Positions 61,820 to 64,000 of a stretch of 64,000 nucleotides of DNA are shown here, one piece after another. Numbering within the stretch: the stretch's first letter is position 1; each line of letters starts with the position of its first letter. The position numbers were made by a program, and so were the translations under genes. The stretch is from positions 4,402,001 to 4,466,000 of the forward strand of contig JAOVFP010000011.1 of the NCBI GenBank assembly GCA_025738555.1. Reading direction: 5' to 3'. The notes below the pieces were generated by a model. It saw nothing but the letters and a program-made list of their open reading frames with translations. It did not search any database and was not told the DNA's origin. The DNA is from Cyathus striatus (Eukaryota; Basidiomycota; Agaricomycetes; Agaricales; Nidulariaceae).

Positions 61820-63372
61820 ATGGACACAGAGATCCCATTGGTAGTAGACAATGGCACAGGTGTAAGTCCCCGATCATGCCCCTCTCGTCTAGCACGATAA
61901 CGAAATGACGCGCTGCGCCAGTTCGTCAAAGTCGGATATGCAGGTTCTAATTTCCCAGAACATGGTACATTTCCCTACTCATATCTTTTTAGATGAAAAA
62001 GTTAACAAAATGAAATAGTATTTCCATCGATTATAGGTCGCCCCATCCTACGCGCTGAAGAACGCATCGGTGCTACAACTATCAAAGACATCATGATTGG
62101 CGATGACGCTGCTGCGAACCGTAACTACCTCCAAGTAACCCAGCCTATGGAGCATGGAATAGTGAAGAACTGGGAAGACATGAAGCTCCTCTGGGACTAT
62201 ACCTTTGACGAGAAGCTTAAAATCGACCCTAGGGGGCGCAGGGTGCTCCTCACCGAGCCCCCGATGAATCCTAAAGTGAATAGGGAGAGGATGTGTCAAG
62301 TTATGTTTGAGGAGTATGGCTTTGAGGGCGTGCATGTTGCCATTCAGGCTGTGTTGACGCTTTATGCTCAGGGTGTGTTCTTTCTTTGGATTAGAGAAGG
62401 AGAGGGGGGCTGAATATGAATAGGACTAACAACGGGTGTGGTGGTCGATTCCGGAGACGGTGTAACGCACATTGTACCCGTGTATGGGGGATTCTCCCTC
62501 CCACATCTTACACGAAGACTGGACATTGCTGGAAGAGACGTGACAAGGTACCTCATTAAGCTCCTCCTCATGCGCGGGTACGCGTTTAACAGGACTGCCG
62601 ATTTCGAAACTGTCCGCGAGATCAAGGAAAAACTGTGTTATGTCAGGTTCGTTCTGTTCTATCCTTCCTATAGCTCTGTGTTGATATGTGGAAAGTTATG
62701 ATCTGGATCTGGACACGCGCTTGTCGGAGGAGACTACAGTACTCGTGGAGAGTTATACTGTAAGTGGGATAGACTATGTTTTGATATTTGTTTCTGAGAA
62801 TTGTGCTAGCTCCCGGATGGACGCACGATCAAAGTAGGCTCCGAACGCTTCGAGGCGCCCGAATGCATGTTCCAACCGCATCTGGTCGATGTCGAACAGC
62901 CCGGCGTAGCAGGTGCGTTCATTTCATTCATTCTAGCGCAAGATCGAGTTGTTGAATTGAATGAGAATAGAAATGCTATTCCAAACGATCCAAAACGCAG
63001 CAGTGGACATACGGTCTGAATTGTACAAGCATATTGTGCTTTCGGGAGGATCAAGCATGTACCCTGGTCTTCCTAGTCGATTGGAGAAGGAGATGAAGCA
63101 GTTGTATCTTACGCGTGTGTTGGGTGGTGATCCTACGAGGCTGAATGTGCGTTTACGTTTCATATCTGATGTGGGGTTTACATTAAAACGGGTGATGCTA
63201 GAAATTCAAGATTCGCATTGAGGATCCGCCACGAAGGAAGCACGCGGTGTTCCTTGGTGGGGCGGTGTTGGCTGATATCATGAAGGCGCGGTCCGAGTTT
63301 TGGATATCGAGGGAGGAGTGGTTCGAGGAGGGGGTTAGGTCTTTGGATAAGCTTAATAGGGGAGAGAATTAG
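61820..63372 (+). CDS. ARP2: Actin-related protein 2 (Arp2/3 complex)
   Basis: Exons join in frame to about 385 residues. Actin-fold motifs include [15 protein letters not shown] (phosphate loop 1), [40 protein letters not shown] (phosphate loop 2) and [14 protein letters not shown]. The sequence [25 protein letters not shown] and the tail [19 protein letters not shown] are specific to Arp2 rather than actin. Together with Arp3 it forms the template for branched actin filaments at endocytic patches. All introns are GT..AG and no frameshift is needed. The start ATG at 61820 follows a short 5' UTR. Confidence 0.96.
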
Positions 63373-63479
63373 GACTTGTAGCAGTACTGCATAAATGGAT
63401 TTGAATTGTTTTACAGATTAAGAGGTATAAGCGCTGTATATAATCCATAAGGTATTTCTATGTTCCTTTCCGCGACAGT

Positions 63480-64000
63480 TTATAGAGTCCAGAATCCATC
63501 CCATGGGAATAAATGTCTAATCTTGGTTTGGTCTAGGGCGGTGCCGCGGATGATGTCTTGTCCTTGGATGAGGAGGAGTTCTCTGCCGCGCATTCGGCGG
63601 GTCTTGCGCATGGGGTCGGCCTCATCTAGCTCGTCGTCTGTCGGGAGACGCTCTTCTTCGGGGAGGGTCATGGCGTATTCGTGTGTTATTTCCAAGAGGG
63701 CGTGTGTTTTTGTGAGCGCTTGTGCTGCAGCTGTTGAGACAGGGGTGGAACCTTCCACGTGGGTGTCTGGGTGGTAGTGCGCCAGGATGAGAGCAGAGAA
63801 TAGGTCGCCGACTCCGGAGAAGTATCCTGGGATGGTAGGTACCACTTGTGCATGGACTATTGGTGTCGAGGAAGTAGGGGAGACGGAGGAGGTGATGCAG
63901 AGGAGGTGGTCTGTGTCCCCTGGCCTTAGAGATTCTGGGAGACAGGATAAGAGCCAGGGCTTGAGGGGGATGGAGGAGATGACGACGTTTGGGACGTGGG
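63480..64000 (-). CDS. Pyridoxal kinase (partial, 5' end outside window)
   Basis: The reading frame is open to the right edge, starting inside the protein at the sequence HVPNVVISSIPLKPW. The ATP-binding signature FSGVGDLFSALILAH, typical of the PdxK/ThiD ribokinase-like fold, is followed by STPVSTAAAQALTKTHALLE, an acidic linker and LLLIQGQDIIRGT, ending at 63480. This is the C-terminal half of pyridoxal kinase (Bud16-like), which phosphorylates vitamin B6 to pyridoxal 5'-phosphate. About 173 codons lie in the window. The stop and the family are clear; the N-terminal half with the substrate-binding residues is missing. Confidence 0.88.
   Translation of the reverse strand, partial: HVPNVVISSIPLKPWLLSCLPESLRPGDTDHLLCITSSVSPTSSTPIVHAQVVPTIPGYFSGVGDLFSALILAHYHPDTHVEGSTPVSTAAAQALTKTHALLEITHEYAMTLPEEERLPTDDELDEADPMRKTRRMRGRELLLIQGQDIIRGTALDQTKIRHLFPWDGFWTL

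Overview
The window is nuclear DNA of a filamentous basidiomycete, most likely an agaricomycete (mushroom-forming fungus). The genes are densely packed and broken by many short GT..AG introns (about 50-60 nt). The gene content fits: DUF6533 membrane proteins, F-box/leucine-rich proteins, secreted GH5 glucanase, fungal class 3 lipases and an NRPS-like adenylating enzyme sit beside conserved eukaryotic housekeeping genes.

Layout. 1-1.4 kb: first exon of a heat-shock-factor-type regulator running off the left edge. 1.4-8.1 kb: gene-poor stretch with small palindromes. 8.1-9.1 kb: mitochondrial ATP synthase subunit b. 11.4-12.3 kb: coiled-coil nuclear protein, perhaps an INO80 subunit F relative. 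13.6-15.9 kb: secreted GH5 exo-beta-glucanase. 16.5-17.7 kb: zinc-knuckle protein of the ZCCHC9 type. 18.4-24.0 kb: tandem array of three secreted class 3 lipases, the first carrying an apparent one-base frameshift. 24.3-27.9 kb: two divergent F-box genes. 28.2-32.4 kb: tubulin cofactor B and CDC48. 33.3-34.2 kb: NmrA-like NAD(P)-binding protein. 35.2-35.7 kb: small NLS-bearing protein. 36.0-36.2 kb: U2 snRNA gene with its own TATA box. 37.5-40.8 kb: DGAT2 acyltransferase with two unusually long introns. 41.4-47.2 kb: large NRPS-like gene. 49.8-50.9 kb: mitochondrial hot-dog thioesterase whose 3' end is repeated in tandem. 51.3 kb: split tRNA-like gene. 53.1-56.9 kb: two DUF6533 paralogues. 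58.1-60.2 kb: single-pass membrane protein. 61.8-63.4 kb: ARP2. 63.5 kb to the right edge: pyridoxal kinase (partial).

The most striking object is the NRPS-like gene (41395-47192, minus strand). It encodes an adenylation domain, a carrier domain, and a C-terminal region with three repeats of membrane segment plus left-handed beta-helix module, as in the Pls/PosA-type NRPS terminal domain. In the same continuous exon it then runs into a complete C3HC4 RING finger, which looks like an NRPS-like/ubiquitin-ligase fusion. One apparent single-base deletion in a C-run breaks the adenylation domain, so the gene is either a recent pseudogene or affected by a consensus error. A similar one-base gap occurs in lipase 1.

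Functionally, lipid and acyl chemistry recurs on the right half (DGAT2, acyl-CoA-ligase-like adenylation domain, thioesterase) and extracellular hydrolysis on the left (GH5, three lipases). Whether these are true clusters cannot be decided from sequence alone.
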